Of a stretch of 64,000 nt of DNA, positions 23,401 to 30,617 are shown piece after piece. A program made the position numbers and the translations under genes. How positions within the stretch are numbered: position 1 is the first letter of the stretch; each line of letters starts with the position of its first letter. This DNA comes from Nematostella vectensis (lineage: Eukaryota > Cnidaria > Anthozoa > Actiniaria > Edwardsiidae). The DNA lies in the NCBI RefSeq assembly GCF_932526225.1, contig NC_064037.1, forward strand, positions 5,971,703 to 6,035,702, read 5' to 3'. A model generated the notes under the pieces. The model was not told the DNA's origin. It saw only the letters and a program-made list of their open reading frames with translations, and made no database searches.

Positions 23401-24206
23401 AAGCCTTGGAATCCAAAAAACGCACTGCAAATTTAGTGATTTTAACGGAGTGTATGCTTTGTCTCGGTGAATACACAAATTTTCAACATTCTTGAGACGT
23501 ACTGCCTTCAAAAGTCTAAAATATCCATGATGCAAAAACACCGCGCTTAAAACATAGGTCAACTTTAGACACAACATACAACAAATGCGTCGATGAAGAT
23601 AATAACCGCCTCTAGCGCGCAATCAGTTTTAGTTTTATGGTTGATACGTGTTCTTACCGGGGAAGATGGTGGTTCTAACATAGAAAGAGGAGGAATTGTC
23701 GAACTTGGGTCTTTTTCTTCAAGTCCCTGGATACCGATAAGCATCGAGAAAATAAAAAAAAGAAATTGATTGAATGGGAAATCGCTGTATTCTCATTTTG
23801 TCTGAGATGACACCCCAAGCTGTTTACGTAATGGAGAAAGCATGGGTGTTCTTTTCTCGGTTTTTCTCTGGTTTTCCGGTTTATCTCCGGCAAATTTAGC
23901 ATGAAACATATATACTTCTTAATCATCAAGATAATAATTCAATTATTTGGACAAAATAAATCACAAAAGCAAAAAAATATTTATTTATGGTAGCTAGTTC
24001 AAAGAAAAAGTACCCTTATTTTCAATATGACAAAATATTAGTCGACAGTGAGTTTGTTAAAATATTCATTGCAAATTCTTGAAGAAATTGCTGAAAAATT
24101 ACGTGTTCAACCGTAATGGAAAATGTAAAAAAATATCAAGAAGCTAAGGTTTTTGTGTGAACTTTTTTTGCTTCAATACCTGTGGCGATTTGGGTCGCTC
24201 TGTCAT
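1..24206 (-). CDS. TRPN: TRPN (NOMPC) mechanosensitive TRP channel, N-terminal ankyrin portion, partial gene
   Basis: TRPN channels are mechanically gated cation channels with 29 N-terminal ankyrin repeats that act as a spring, followed by six membrane segments and a pore. In this window the minus strand carries 23 exons (about 778 codons) reading from 24206 down to base 1. Twenty-one exons each encode one ankyrin repeat, with consensus GT donors and AG acceptors. Every junction is phase 0. Identity rests on repeat-by-repeat agreement with NOMPC as I know it: family-specific stretches such as RVDVFD (repeat 16), an ARVKGGE segment (repeat 11), MPNK (repeat 8) and GSIRVIRKL (repeat 21) occur in the same order as in the fly protein. 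Eight more repeats, the linker, TM domain and C-terminus must lie left of base 1. The introns are large and repeat-rich. The ankyrin part is secure; the first two exons are tentative. Confidence 0.92.
92..672. other. TRPN intron, no recognised feature
   Basis: This is AT-rich intronic DNA. A short phrase around 538-600 recurs imperfectly at 600-670 (resembling GCGACTCTAACGTTAAC), so a small diverged tandem duplication adjoins the donor of the repeat-20 exon. No gene is seen. Confidence 0.6.
673..774 (-). CDS. TRPN: TRPN exon, ankyrin repeat 20
   Basis: The exon has 34 codons, with acceptor CTTTTCAG and donor GTAAGACTC. It encodes HGMIPVHYAALYDHDEAV, then ELFHDLIPESMTQVNN. It aligns with the KPIHAAA repeat of NOMPC. 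Confidence 0.92.
880..1235. repeat. 43-bp C-rich minisatellite in TRPN intron
   Basis: There are about eight tandem copies of a 43-bp unit starting GAGCAGGGTCCCC and containing AATTCACCACCGTGCCCC. Successive GAGCAG starts at 920 and 963 give the period. Confidence 0.9.
1332..1430 (-). CDS. TRPN: TRPN exon, ankyrin repeat 19
   Basis: The exon has 33 codons, with acceptor TTTTGTAG and donor GTGAGTATGG. It encodes DNRTPLHFAAEKGHVDVC, then RLLIDLRADPAIVDS. Confidence 0.93.
1458..1729. mobile_element. MITE with 22-bp inverted ends and TA target duplication
   Basis: The left end GGGGACTTGCGCTAAGAGAT and the right end (reverse complement GGGGACTTTCGCTAAGAGAT) differ by one base and are each flanked by TA (1456-1457 and 1730-1731). 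The 272-bp body has no ORF. TA duplication fits a Tc1/mariner-type non-autonomous element. A related body segment lies at 15470-15590. Confidence 0.8.
1900..2001 (-). CDS. TRPN: TRPN exon, ankyrin repeat 18
   Basis: The exon has 34 codons, with acceptor CCTTTTTAG and donor GTGAGTGAT. It encodes IGLSPLHLAAEKGYTTFV and ends NAVVDSFTM. The same place in fly ends NAVIDILTL. Confidence 0.93.
2314..2475. repeat. ATT trinucleotide microsatellite
   Basis: Three long ATT/TTA runs are separated by CACACGTATAT phrases, immediately 3' of the repeat-17 exon donor on the sense strand. Confidence 0.95.
2478..2576 (-). CDS. TRPN: TRPN exon, ankyrin repeat 17
   Basis: The exon has 33 codons, with acceptor GGTTCCCAG and donor GTATAAATA. 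It encodes TGSTALHHSASFGHVDIA and ends KAYVNGRTK. The donor runs straight into a long ATT microsatellite. Confidence 0.92.
2577..2775. repeat. Degenerate 46-bp repeat array, left part
   Basis: Diverged copies of a unit containing GAACCAATnnGATCGCGCGTTAGAA are seen. The same family resumes at 3750-4035. Confidence 0.65.
2776..3749. repeat. Intron segment with dispersed GAGTAAAA / TTTTACTCC repeats
   Basis: From about 3270 to 3740 the DNA is a run of direct and inverted copies of GGAGTAAAAATTACTCC-like words (for example around 3480-3560 and 3640-3720). The first 500 bases hold nothing recognised. The block separates two parts of one 46-bp repeat family. Confidence 0.6.
3750..4035. repeat. 46-bp tandem repeat array, right part
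   Basis: About six copies of a unit beginning ACAGGGAACCAAT and containing CGCGCGTTAGAAACCCC abut the repeat-16 exon donor. Confidence 0.8.
4051..4149 (-). CDS. TRPN: TRPN exon, ankyrin repeat 16
   Basis: The exon has 33 codons, with acceptor AATTGCAG and donor GTAACCGATG. It encodes IGASPLMLAGHHGNLEVV and ends NARVDVFDE. The RVDVFD ending is one of the most conserved points of TRPN. Confidence 0.94.
4446..4568 (-). CDS. TRPN: TRPN exon, ankyrin repeat 15 (long form)
   Basis: The exon has 41 codons, with acceptor ATCACTAG and donor GTCAGTGTC. It encodes RKENPLHWVAKSGNHEVL and ends SGINSTTE. The fly counterpart has AGNNEIL and an NRQS ending. Two copies of its 5' edge and acceptor lie upstream in the intron. 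Confidence 0.92.
4569..4830. repeat. Duplicated copies of the repeat-15 exon 5' edge and acceptor
   Basis: The exon edge GAAGAGGGTTCTCTTTGCG with its splice acceptor recurs at about 4663-4682 and 4794-4818. Each copy has an AG acceptor on the minus strand and the RKExPLH coding start. The copies also share a GGGGATTTACGCTA phrase. Confidence 0.8.
5150..5436. repeat. 109-bp tandem duplications of the repeat-14 exon 3' edge and donor
   Basis: The block CTGGTAGGTCTCCAGGGACA occurs at about 5219, 5328 and (the true exon) 5437. The two extra copies carry the MSLETYQ codons followed by GT. The intervening DNA is C-rich with AAATTACAAAG. Confidence 0.85.
5437..5562 (-). CDS. TRPN: TRPN exon, ankyrin repeat 14 (long form)
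   Basis: The exon has 42 codons, with acceptor GATTCATAG and donor GTTTGTGGC. It encodes KGETALHQVCCLVKRNN, an insert, then IAELLLENGAIMSLETYQ. The last 12 or so codons plus the donor recur twice downstream at 109-bp spacing within the following intron. Confidence 0.92.
5860..5988 (-). CDS. TRPN: TRPN exon, ankyrin repeat 13 (long form)
   Basis: The exon has 43 codons, with acceptor CTTTCCTAG and donor GTGAGTATA. It encodes NGETPLHQASANGYYEIA and a long C-terminal arm ending RLIINIPND, matching the extended fly repeat that ends in YINSVNE. Confidence 0.92.
6040..6300. repeat. 91-bp minisatellite, three copies
   Basis: The unit runs from TTTGCGAATGTCCACC to GCGCACGTCATTTTCC. Starts at about 6042, 6133 and 6224 give a 91-bp period with over 95% agreement by eye. 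Confidence 0.92.
6480..6885. repeat. 69-bp repeat rich in CACGTG
   Basis: The phrase CCACGTGATATATCTACTTC recurs at about 6693, 6762 and 6832, with GTGCACGTGCACAATAACTA between. A diverged copy lies near 6490. It is a minisatellite in a TRPN intron; the E-box-like palindromes are repeat content, not proven sites. Confidence 0.85.
6886..6987 (-). CDS. TRPN: TRPN exon, ankyrin repeat 12
   Basis: The exon has 34 codons, with acceptor CGTTTTAG and donor GTCAGTTTA. It encodes NGERALHVAARNGNLEVV. The donor lies inside the last copy of a 69-bp minisatellite that follows it. Confidence 0.9.
7040..7607. repeat. 79-bp minisatellite, about seven copies, ending in poly-A
   Basis: The unit contains CATCCCGTGCATATTTCTTC, TCGTTATCCAAAACTCATCC and GACGGATATGTCACG. 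Copies differ by one or two bases. The array stops at a run of 15 A at about 7607. Confidence 0.95.
7784..7885 (-). CDS. TRPN: TRPN exon, ankyrin repeat 11
   Basis: The exon has 34 codons, with acceptor TTGTCAAG and donor GTAATAAGTG. It encodes PAIHMAARVKGGEKAADI and ends SGANPETKNE. The AARVKxGE insert is a TRPN signature. Confidence 0.94.
8038..8139 (-). CDS. TRPN: TRPN exon, ankyrin repeat 10
   Basis: The exon has 34 codons, with acceptor ACGTTTCAG and donor GTATTACG. It encodes ENMTPLHMAITFKRL, then VVQLLLGYGADKEMRGGK. The RGGK ending is shared with fly NOMPC. Confidence 0.94.
8168..8456. repeat. Polypurine (GA) tract
   Basis: Nearly 290 bases are almost all A and G on the plus strand (pyrimidine on the TRPN sense strand), filling the intron between repeats 9 and 10. 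Confidence 0.9.
8467..8565 (-). CDS. TRPN: TRPN exon, ankyrin repeat 9
   Basis: The exon has 33 codons, with acceptor GTTGATAG and donor GTAGGTGAC. It encodes NGSLCIHNAAKKGH, then VVKALLEKGVPIDAKNK. The intron on its 3' side is almost pure pyrimidine on the sense strand. Confidence 0.93.
8734..8832 (-). CDS. TRPN: TRPN exon, ankyrin repeat 8
   Basis: The exon has 33 codons, with acceptor TGTTTTACAG and donor GTAACACTG. It encodes DGNTLLHLACLGGH and ends KRGVPLRMPNK. The ending (KGVxLHMPNK in fly) is diagnostic for TRPN. Confidence 0.94.
9092..9193 (-). CDS. TRPN: TRPN exon, ankyrin repeat 7
   Basis: The exon has 34 codons, with acceptor CCATCACAG and donor GTACGCAAA. It encodes EDRTPLLLAAMRGHTTVV and ends in INARSK, in the position of the fly repeat ending in ERTK. 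Confidence 0.92.
9296..9397 (-). CDS. TRPN: TRPN exon, ankyrin repeat 6
   Basis: The exon has 34 codons, with acceptor GTGTCTTAG and donor GTAAGTATA. It encodes DDGQTPMHIAAYEGD, then a variant second helix ending GMRARADLKDI. The fly repeat has the same GVRA-type ending. Confidence 0.92.
9420..9900. repeat. Polypyrimidine (CT) tract with a C run
   Basis: About 480 bases are dominated by C and T on the plus strand, including a C run near 9458 and imperfect repeats of CCTCTCTTCCC. It lies in the intron between repeats 5 and 6. Confidence 0.9.
10069..10167 (-). CDS. TRPN: TRPN exon, ankyrin repeat 5
   Basis: This is a 33-codon phase-0 exon: acceptor ACCGACAG, donor GTAAGTAAAG. It encodes ENGDNVLHMAARKREPE, then AAKLLVQWGAEIDAEN, a canonical repeat. 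Confidence 0.92.
10590..10697 (-). CDS. TRPN: TRPN exon, ankyrin repeat 4
   Basis: The exon has 36 codons, with acceptor ATATCACAG and donor GTGAGTATA. It encodes NGDTPLFLAVQSGN and RELLSTGQAEQQ. The AVxSGN and RELL..AEQ pattern is that of NOMPC repeat 4. Confidence 0.92.
10698..11220. other. TRPN intron segment, no gene recognised
   Basis: This is ordinary intronic DNA. A small fold-back occurs around 10863-10945 (GGGTGCCC and GGGCACCC arms), possibly the remnant of a short element. Confidence 0.5.
11228..12190. repeat. Interleaved duplicated repeat blocks in TRPN intron
   Basis: Block A (about 120 bp, ending GGGAGAAGTCGGGCTCTG) occurs at about 11228-11350 and 11600-11721. Block B (about 233 bp, with GGAAGAGATAACAATATAC) occurs at about 11357-11590 and 11957-12190 and is nearly identical. 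The order is A-B-A-B with a 600-bp period for B. Probably an unclassified interspersed element. Confidence 0.85.
12191..13317. other. TRPN intron segment, nothing recognised
   Basis: Two short minus-strand ORFs (12421-12636 and 12756-13019) have no recognisable domain and no splice or start context. A CG-alternating run (GCGCGCGCGC) is at about 13301-13310. Confidence 0.5.
13318..13437 (-). CDS. TRPN: TRPN exon, ankyrin repeat 3 (long form)
   Basis: The exon has 40 codons, with acceptor TTTGCCCAG and donor GTGATTAGC. It encodes DLQTPLHLACTKPPGNA, then IIKVLIRSSGKES. The inserted loop after the first helix corresponds to the long third repeat of NOMPC, which also has an insertion there. Confidence 0.9.
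13438..15119. other. TRPN intron, AT-rich, nothing recognised
   Basis: About 1.7 kb is AT-rich with no ORF of note and no clear repeats apart from a T/G run near 14527-14555. Confidence 0.6.
15120..15218 (-). CDS. TRPN: TRPN exon, ankyrin repeat 2
   Basis: This is a 33-codon phase-0 exon: acceptor TTTACAG, donor GTAAGTTCC. It encodes DGLTALHVAV, then VVRLLLSKKAN, a complete ankyrin repeat. It is separated from repeat 1 by a roughly 3.3-kb intron. Confidence 0.88.
15219..18516. other. Large TRPN intron with element fragments
   Basis: It holds a relative of the 1458-1729 MITE body (about 15470-15590), C runs near 16350, and a short inverted-repeat element at 17129-17235. The remaining ORFs are short and unrecognised. 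Confidence 0.6.
17129..17235. mobile_element. Short inverted-repeat element (ACTTAATTTTCGCG family)
   Basis: The left arm CACTTAATTTTCGCG is mirrored on the right by CGCGAAAATTAAGTG. The interior repeats TTAATTTTCnCG several times in both orientations. The roughly 107-bp size and structure suggest a MITE remnant. Confidence 0.65.
18517..18645 (-). CDS. TRPN: TRPN exon, ankyrin repeat 1 (degenerate)
   Basis: The exon has 43 codons between an AG acceptor (TTTTTCCAG) and donor GTATGTATG. The second half (NSVLLEAIRHGDKSTVENML) is an ankyrin helix pair lacking the TPLH start. It sits where repeat 1 of NOMPC should be, and counting from here gives 21 repeats by base 1. Confidence 0.8.
18646..21046. 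other. TRPN intron, AT-rich, nothing recognised
   Basis: This intronic DNA has scattered short ORFs only. A G-rich patch lies at about 20520-20540. Confidence 0.5.
21047..21774 (+). mobile_element. Solo-LTR-like sequence interrupted by a nested element
   Basis: The sequence starts TGTCAC and ends GTGACA, the inverted termini usual for Ty3-type LTRs. Inside are a TATA-like AGTATATAAATAGG at about 21245 and AATAAA at about 21465 in the right order. Removing the nested element leaves about 490 bp. No matching 5-bp target duplication and no primer site or gag-pol are seen, so it would be a solo or rearranged LTR. Confidence 0.45.
21534..21764. mobile_element. Foldback MITE with 9-bp target duplication
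   Basis: Outer inverted ends of about 41 bp (CAGACTCCTACCCAGTCGCC versus CAGACTCGTACCCAGTCGCC, continuing through AAAATGAGAAGAAACTAAGA) flank a second inner inverted repeat (GTGGCGATTAATTAGGCGCG and its complement, about 35 bp). CCCTGTGAC is directly repeated at 21525-21533 and 21765-21773. Nine-base duplication is typical of Mutator-like elements. Confidence 0.85.
21775..23149. other. TRPN intron with a C/A-rich plus-strand block
   Basis: From about 21900 to 22400 the plus strand is strongly C and A rich, with many ACCCCAAC-like words. No protein family is recognised. The rest is AT-rich. Confidence 0.5.
23150..23224 (-). CDS. TRPN: TRPN tentative N-terminal exon 2 (25 codons)
   Basis: The minus strand has an acceptor ending in CATAG, 75 open bases (starting GRRLFTVKQK, ending PLVHPE) and the strong donor GTAAGAATA. 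The length and phase fit the next exon at 18517-18645. The codon just upstream in frame is a stop, so it must be internal. The sequence is basic, not ankyrin, as expected of a TRPN N-terminus. Confidence 0.45.
24180..24206 (-). CDS. TRPN: TRPN tentative first coding exon (9 codons)
   Basis: The minus strand reads MTERPKSPQ and then a GT donor. The ATG starts at 24206. Joined to the exon at 23150-23224 and then to ankyrin exon 1, the frame stays open with phase-0 junctions. The exon is very short and no homology supports it, so it is an inference from splice sites and frame. Confidence 0.4.
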
Positions 24207-24249
24207 CCTCGTTCGTGAAATGTACTGCTCACTTGTACGCCGACTCTAC

Positions 24250-25988
24250 AAAAGTTGTAAAAAAAAAAATTAGTAAAATAGAACAGTGAAACCCATCATT
24301 TTTTTGTATTCCACATTATACCTGGAAGATCCTAGTTCTAGATGTTCTCTGAGAACTGAGTACAGACTTCGAATCCACACTGCTTCGGCGATACTAAAAA
24401 GGCAAAAAGAGCAGTTATCAGCACCGCCTGGAACAGAAGGGCCACAAAAGGCGCCATTATCACATTGTCGGCGACCTACCATTATGGTCAGATAGAAGCA
24501 GGTCTAAAAAGAGCCCTTGCCGAGTTGTAATGAGATTTAGGAGTCACGATTATGAGGCAGGTAACAAAAACAAGTGTCCGACAACGGTAAACAGCTACTG
24601 CTGAATGAAACGGCGGTTACCGCGGTCGTCAGTGAGGTCACATTAAAATGGTTTCTCGCCATATGGACGACGGTGCGCGGGACAAAAACTCATTTTCCCG
24701 TCACCTTATCGATAGTTGGCCGCATTCTTGTGCTGACATCGCAAAGTGCTGTATCAATGATATAAGCGTGAGAACAATGTAATATGGAGGTAGATGTTGG
24801 GGGAATCAACCTCACCTTTCATCTTCGTTCTCGGTTGCGCATAAAGCCTTATACTTTTCTTCCATTTGTTTCTATAGCGAGCTACGCTTTGTTGGGGGAA
24901 AAATATTTCTTTGGAAGATTAAAAAATGTATCTATGTTGTATATTAAAAAAATATTTTTCCTCGGTCTGTGGAGAAAAATTTCGTTGGTCTTTTATTTGT
25001 TTTCAAAAATGACTAAATGAACGGGTAAATGGTTTAAGAACGCAAAAGTCCAAATTCCCCGAGAGAAACTTGATATATTAAGATCGCAGAATACAATAAA
25101 AAGCACGGAGTTGGAAATTACGGAAAAACAAAATTAATGCTTATCCAATGACAGTTGTTGGTTGCTATTCATCCTTATCTCCTCAATAACCATTATAATC
25201 CCGCCTATGACAAAGACATTTTCATCTTACAGACCTAAAAAAAGATCACCCACATGCCTCAAGCCTTAGTCAAGATAGAAACAATAGTCATAATATCTTA
25301 CGCATTGTGTTTTTTTCCTAAATAAAAGCATTTCCAAAAGCTCCATAAGCCCAGAATCTACAAAATACGAAATCACTTGTTTCCGAATAGACTAACAAAT
25401 GTGGAAAGTTTCTCTAAAAAACGATTTTTTATAATACATAAGCAAATTAAATAAGTGCAACACCAACTACATAATGAACGTTTTATAATAATTAAACATA
25501 GAAAAATTTGGAAAGCCTTTCTTTCTTCGTATTTCTTTAATTAAAAAATCGAAAGAAATGACACCTTTTAATCAACATTAAACAATTCTTCATAAACATT
25601 GGGATTGAGCTTTGTGGGAAAATGTGGCAAACCTACTGTTTTGGTGGTTTAATAAAATAGTGGCTTTTTTTACATTACCTGGGTTATACAAAATCTCATC
25701 AGCCCTGGGTAATGATATCTTCTCCTCTGTTTTGAGCACTATGGAATCTTATCAACCCCCAAACTGCGCCAGCCAGATGACACAAGTGGAGAGATCCCAT
25801 AGTAGTAGTAAGTGTTCTCACCAAAAATCTTGCTGAAATGCAAATTTTATATTGAGAAAATTGAAAGCAAGTTTACTGGTGGGTGGGTCAACATTAGAAA
25901 TTGGTGTGTGTGGTTGGGTGGGGTGGGAGGGGGGTGGAGGGGGGCACCACAACCATGATACACTGAATTATACACTATTAGAGCAGGC
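24250..25988. other. Intergenic DNA upstream of TRPN, nothing recognised
   Basis: If the first TRPN exon is right, this holds the TRPN promoter. No clear core promoter motif, RNA gene or coding domain is visible. Confidence 0.5.
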
Positions 25989-26100
25989 AGTGACAAATTG
26001 AAATGTCGACATTCTTTTGCAAAAACCCAGACAGAATTACTGTAATGTCTCCACCCCAGTGAAATGGTGCCCATTACCCCACCCCCCCCTTAAAAAAAAT
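25989..26100. repeat. Left 112-bp direct repeat flanking the Penelope-like element
   Basis: The sequence from AGTGACAAATTGAAATGTCG to CCCCTTAAAAAAAAT is repeated almost perfectly at 34048-34160. It ends exactly where the G+T-rich element begins. Confidence 0.9.
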
Positions 26101-26109
26101 TTTTTTTTG

Positions 26110-26600
26110 GTTTGGATCGGATATTCGTACCAAGACGTAGGGGCCTAAAGTGGTGTGGTAGTGAGGTGGGTGTGATCATATGGTATGGTGATGTTGGAGG
26201 GTGATGGTGAAGGATGGCTATTAAGGTAATGTAGAGTGGAGATGGTAAAAAAAATATATATAAAATATAAAAAATAAAAATAAATAAATAATAATAATAA
26301 TAATATGGTGTGGTAGGGGAATGGCTAATGGCTGTTTGGCGGGGAAAAATTGGTACGGTGTATAGGTAAGAGTGGTGGTGAGGGGGATGTGGAGTAGATA
26401 AGGCTTATAATTTAGCGTGATGGGTCTGTGTGTGTTAAAATGGTAGTGGTGCGGAGGTCGATTTAAAATTTGTGAGGTTATGGTGTAAATGTGGGTGATA
26501 ATATATCGTTATGAGAGACTGAGTGAGTGTATTGTGAGGGTATTGTAGTATATAGGAAGGCGGTGATAGAAGATGAAGATGGTGATAGGTTGAGATAAGT
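26110..26600. repeat. Penelope-like element left-end block (copy 1)
   Basis: It matches 31836-32330, sharing for example TTAAAATGGTAGTGGTGCGG and GTAAATGTGGGTGATAAT. It represents the 3' end of the minus-strand element. Confidence 0.85.
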
Positions 26601-28869
26601 AGGTGGAGAGGTGGTTGTGTAACGAATGGTGAAACTTAGTTTATGTTTGTGAAGTTGCAGTGTGAAGGAAGGGGAAGGGGTGATAGGGTTATCAGCTTAT
26701 GTTCGGGTGGTTAAGATTATGGATTATGAGACGACGAGTTAAGGTTGTTATAAGAGATGGTGTTGATAATAAAACGACATGGGAGTTATGAATAAAGGGT
26801 TTTTTTGTTGAGTGGAGAAGGTAGTTAGTAAATATGGTATTATGTGGAGATTGAAACAGTTAAAATCGGTAACTTGTGGCGAGTGTTGTGTAGCGGATGT
26901 GAAGAGGTGATGGCGGCATTAGTGAAATCTGATGAAGGGGGATAATGCGAGTGTGAACAGAATGATGAGCAGTGATATTGTGACGAGACTGTGTAGTGTT
27001 TTTGAGAAATCGTGTTGTGTGTAGGGTAGGAAAGTAATATGTAGGATAAGATAAAGAAAAGTGTTTAGATTGAGAGGAAATGGTGAGCGGTAATGGAGAG
27101 GGTGAGGTATGTGTGGAGGTATGTATCTAATGAAGTGTGTAAGTGGTATGATTGACAGGCGAAATTAAATAATAATTTGAATGAGTGTTGCGAAAACGCC
27201 GAGAAAAAATATAAAATACTGTAGCGGTGAAAGGAAGTATTGCGGACAATGGAAAATGATGCTAGTAAAACGGCGAGAAGAAGATGAAGTAGGGGCGCGG
27301 GAGACGACAAAGGGAGCGCGGTGAGAGTGGAGATGACACTGAAACGTTAACAAGACAGGAAGGATAGTTTACCCCAGATGAAGCGATAATCGGTGGTAAA
27401 GGGGAAAAGGCAAAGGCATGAAGAAAACAACCGGCATGTATATGCAAAATAAACATAACAAAATAAACCAATAAGACAAAAGTGTGTAGGTCATTTCAAA
27501 GAGCTCTGCGAAATGTAGAACTGAAGGCATATAACGCCAACCGAGACTTCTCATCAGGGGGCGAGGTCTATTGGTTGGTCATATACGAACCTGGAGAATA
27601 AAGCGGGGAGACTTAGGGGAAAGCTAGGGGAAAAGCGGCGATGATGGTGGGAGTAAAAAGGGGAAAAACTAGGGAGACGATTCGTATATGAAGCGTGTTT
27701 CGAATGATAAGGCCCTCATCACCCGCCCCCACACGCTCGTTAGTAATGCCTGTAGTGAAGCGTGGTGCATGTAATGGCCAAACCTGTGTAGCGCCTGGCT
27801 CCGGCTGAGTGCATGGCATGGTCTGAAAAGTAAAAAGTAGCGCGCAGGGGAATGAGGTAAAGAGAAAAAAAGTGGATAGAGGCTAAGCTAGGAGGGGGAA
27901 GTGTGTAGTGGAAAAAATGGTGCATGTGATGGTCCTGGCTAGTGGCTGTATGTGGTGGACTAAATGATAAATAAGTGTGGGAACTTATGCATGTAGCAGG
28001 AAGGGGAGAGAATACGGGTGTCTTGATGTGGTGGGTAGTATATAGGATGTGTGGAAAGGAGGGTGTACATACCCGAGATGTGTATTGGTGGAGCTTAGAT
28101 TTCCTGTCTTGGAGGTATTTCGTATGTAGCGAAGTGAGGGGTTATGAGGGGATTGCGCTCGTGGTTATACGAGTATTAGATGAAAATAGATATCGCTGTT
28201 TCCGGTTCCGGTTATTGTACATCCGGGTATTTATTAAATTGGTTGCGGTTTGGTTTACAAAATTGGCAAAATATGGCGGATGAATACAATGAATGGCTAT
28301 ATTATTGTACGGGAATATTTTGGAAGTGTTCTGTGCTAGATAGGATGACGGGGTGGCATACGCTGAGAGGATAGAGTGTTGGTGAGGATATTCAGGGCAG
28401 TAGCGTGTGTTACATAGGAGTCTCGTGGAAGTTTTCCTACGGTCATTGTTGAGGCCGGTATGCCTATAGCTGGAGATGGTGGCTTGTTGTCGATGGATCG
28501 GGAATATACTTCTGTAGAAGGACTGTTTTTATTGGTGTGGATATGCTGTGTGGTACAGGAGACTCGTAGGATTCCTTCTGCGGTTCTGTTAGGGCCTGTA
28601 GGTTTATGGTTGTAGATGGCTGGCTTCTGAGTTTTTATCCAGTGTATATATATATCAGTTATATTTCTGTAGAGGGGCTGTTCGTCGGTTCTTGAGGGTC
28701 TTGGTAGTGGTGAATCATCTTCGATGATTGGCTGGCTTGGAGTGGATATGGCGTGTGGCTTCCCTCTGTGTACATCTCATTTGACTCATTCTTGTGGTTT
28801 GAGTTGATGTGGTGGTGTTGGTGTAAGGTGTGAGATGTGGTGAAAGTGGTGATGTGTTGTTAAGTGTAT

Positions 28870-30585
28870 CTATGGAGTGTGTGTCGTGGATGTGAACCTG
28901 GTGTGGACTAGTGTGTCCTTAAGGTTTTTGTGTCTGGTGAATGCTGTGGTAGGGGGTGAGGGGAATATGGAGGATAGTTCCTGGTCGCTGGATATGAGTT
29001 CCCAGTTAGCATGAAGGATGCGAGGGATGGTTGATGTGTTGTGATTGAACGGTTTGATGAAAGGTATGGCCGGTGGGGTGGGGGTGGTTGTTGGGGTGGC
29101 TGTGGGAGTGTTGGGGAATAGGAGTTGGTGTTGCGTGTATTGGCTTGCTCTGGTGATGGCAGTGTGGATGACATGATCAGGGTAACCACGTGATAATAGT
29201 ATGCGTCTGAGTTTAAGGAGTTGTAATTTGTAGGTATTTGTGTCGGTTGTAATGCGTCTGTAGCGGAGGGCCTGGTTATAAACGACACTGTGTTTGAAGG
29301 ATAGTGGGTGGTGTGAGTGGTAGTGTAGAAGTAGCGTGCTGTCTGTGGGTTTGGTGTATAGACTGGATATGAGGGTGTGTTGGGGTGTGACGTGGATATA
29401 GGTGTCGAGAAAGTTAATGCGAGTGGGAGAGTGTTCATGAGTGAATTTAATGGTGGGGTGTATGCTGTTGATGTATTGTAAGAAGTTGAGGAGGGATGGC
29501 TCGTCATGAGTCCATATCATGAAGATATCATCAATGAAGCGGAGCCAAGTGTGTGGGGAGTGTGGCAGGGGGTTGTTGTGGAGGAGTTGGTGTTCCACAG
29601 AGGCCATGAATAGGTTGGCGTAGGAGGGTGCCATGCGAGTGCCCATGGCTGTACCGCGGAGTTGTAGGTAGTGTTTGTTGTCGGTGTTAGTTGAGGAGGC
29701 TGGGAAAAACATGGATAGGGGGGCATTTGTGTACGGGTAGTGTTTGTATGTATGAGAGAGCGGCAGCTATACCCTCCTCATGTGGGATGTTGGTGTAGAG
29801 AGACGCGACGTCAATTGTGACAAGAAAACATGTGTCTGGTAGTGGTGTGGGGAGGGAGAGGACTGTTTGTAGGAAGTGTGGTATCCTTGATGTAGGAGGG
29901 GATGTGCGGTACAAATTTCTTGAGGTAGTGGTCAAGAAAAATGGAGAGTTTTTCTGTGGGTGATTGGCAACCTGAGATTATTGGGCGGCCTGGGGTGTGA
30001 ATTTTGGGTAACATGTAGAACAGGGGTGTGCGTGGGGGTGTGTGGGGAAGTAGGAAATCATGAGTAGGTTCATCGATTATGTTGTCTTGCAACAGTTGGT
30101 GGATGTATACGGAAATGTTACGTGCAAGGGAGGGTATATGGTCATGGGAGACTGTGGAATAATAATTGGTGTCATTGAGTTGTTTGTTGGCCTCTAGTAG
30201 GAACGATGGCTCCCCCTTTGTCAGCTGGTTTGATGATGGTGTGGGGTAGTTGCGATAATTGTTTAAGTGCAGTGCGTTCAGACGGTGTGAGGTTGGGTGT
30301 GTTTGTGTGTGTGTGTGTGGGGGGGGGGGGTGGGTGTGTTGGTGATTTGGTGTGTGATGGTATGATGGTATTGGTGTAGGTGCGTAATGTGTGGTTGGGT
30401 GGGGTGGGTGGGTCCCAGGAGCTTGGGGTTCTAAAAGGGTGTTGGGGAGTGCGGGGCTGGTTGCGGAAGTGGTATCTAAGGTGCATAAGTCTTGTGAATT
30501 TGCGAGATGCTGTAAGAAGTGTGTGTCTAGGTGTGGGAGGAGGGGTGTGGACGAATTTGAGACCTTTGCGGAGGACTGAGGTCAT
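28870..30585 (-). pseudogene. Penelope-like element reverse transcriptase, frameshifted
   Basis: Four overlapping minus-strand frames together cover a Penelope-type RT. In order they are: an N-terminal region ending KPADKGGAIV (30585-30172), a finger segment with YMLPKIHTPGRPIISG (30092-29811), motif A VTIDVASLYTNIPHEEG (29935-29687), and the remainder with LRGTAMGTRMAPSYANLFM, the catalytic RFIDDIF and thumb RILLSRGYPDHV (29712-28870). At least three frame changes, near 30200, 29880 and 29730, mean no intact protein is encoded here. The enzyme normally copies element RNA at nicked or telomeric DNA. A GIY-YIG domain after the RT is not recognisable down to 28400. Confidence 0.9.
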
Positions 30586-30617
30586 GTCTGGTGTGAGGGT
30601 GTGTGTGGAGAGATTTA

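Noticed and set aside
23658-23674. 17-base micro-exon candidate of TRPN (AG acceptor and GTAAGA donor)
   Set aside because: Its length breaks the frame between the two tentative N-terminal exons, giving a stop in the next exon.
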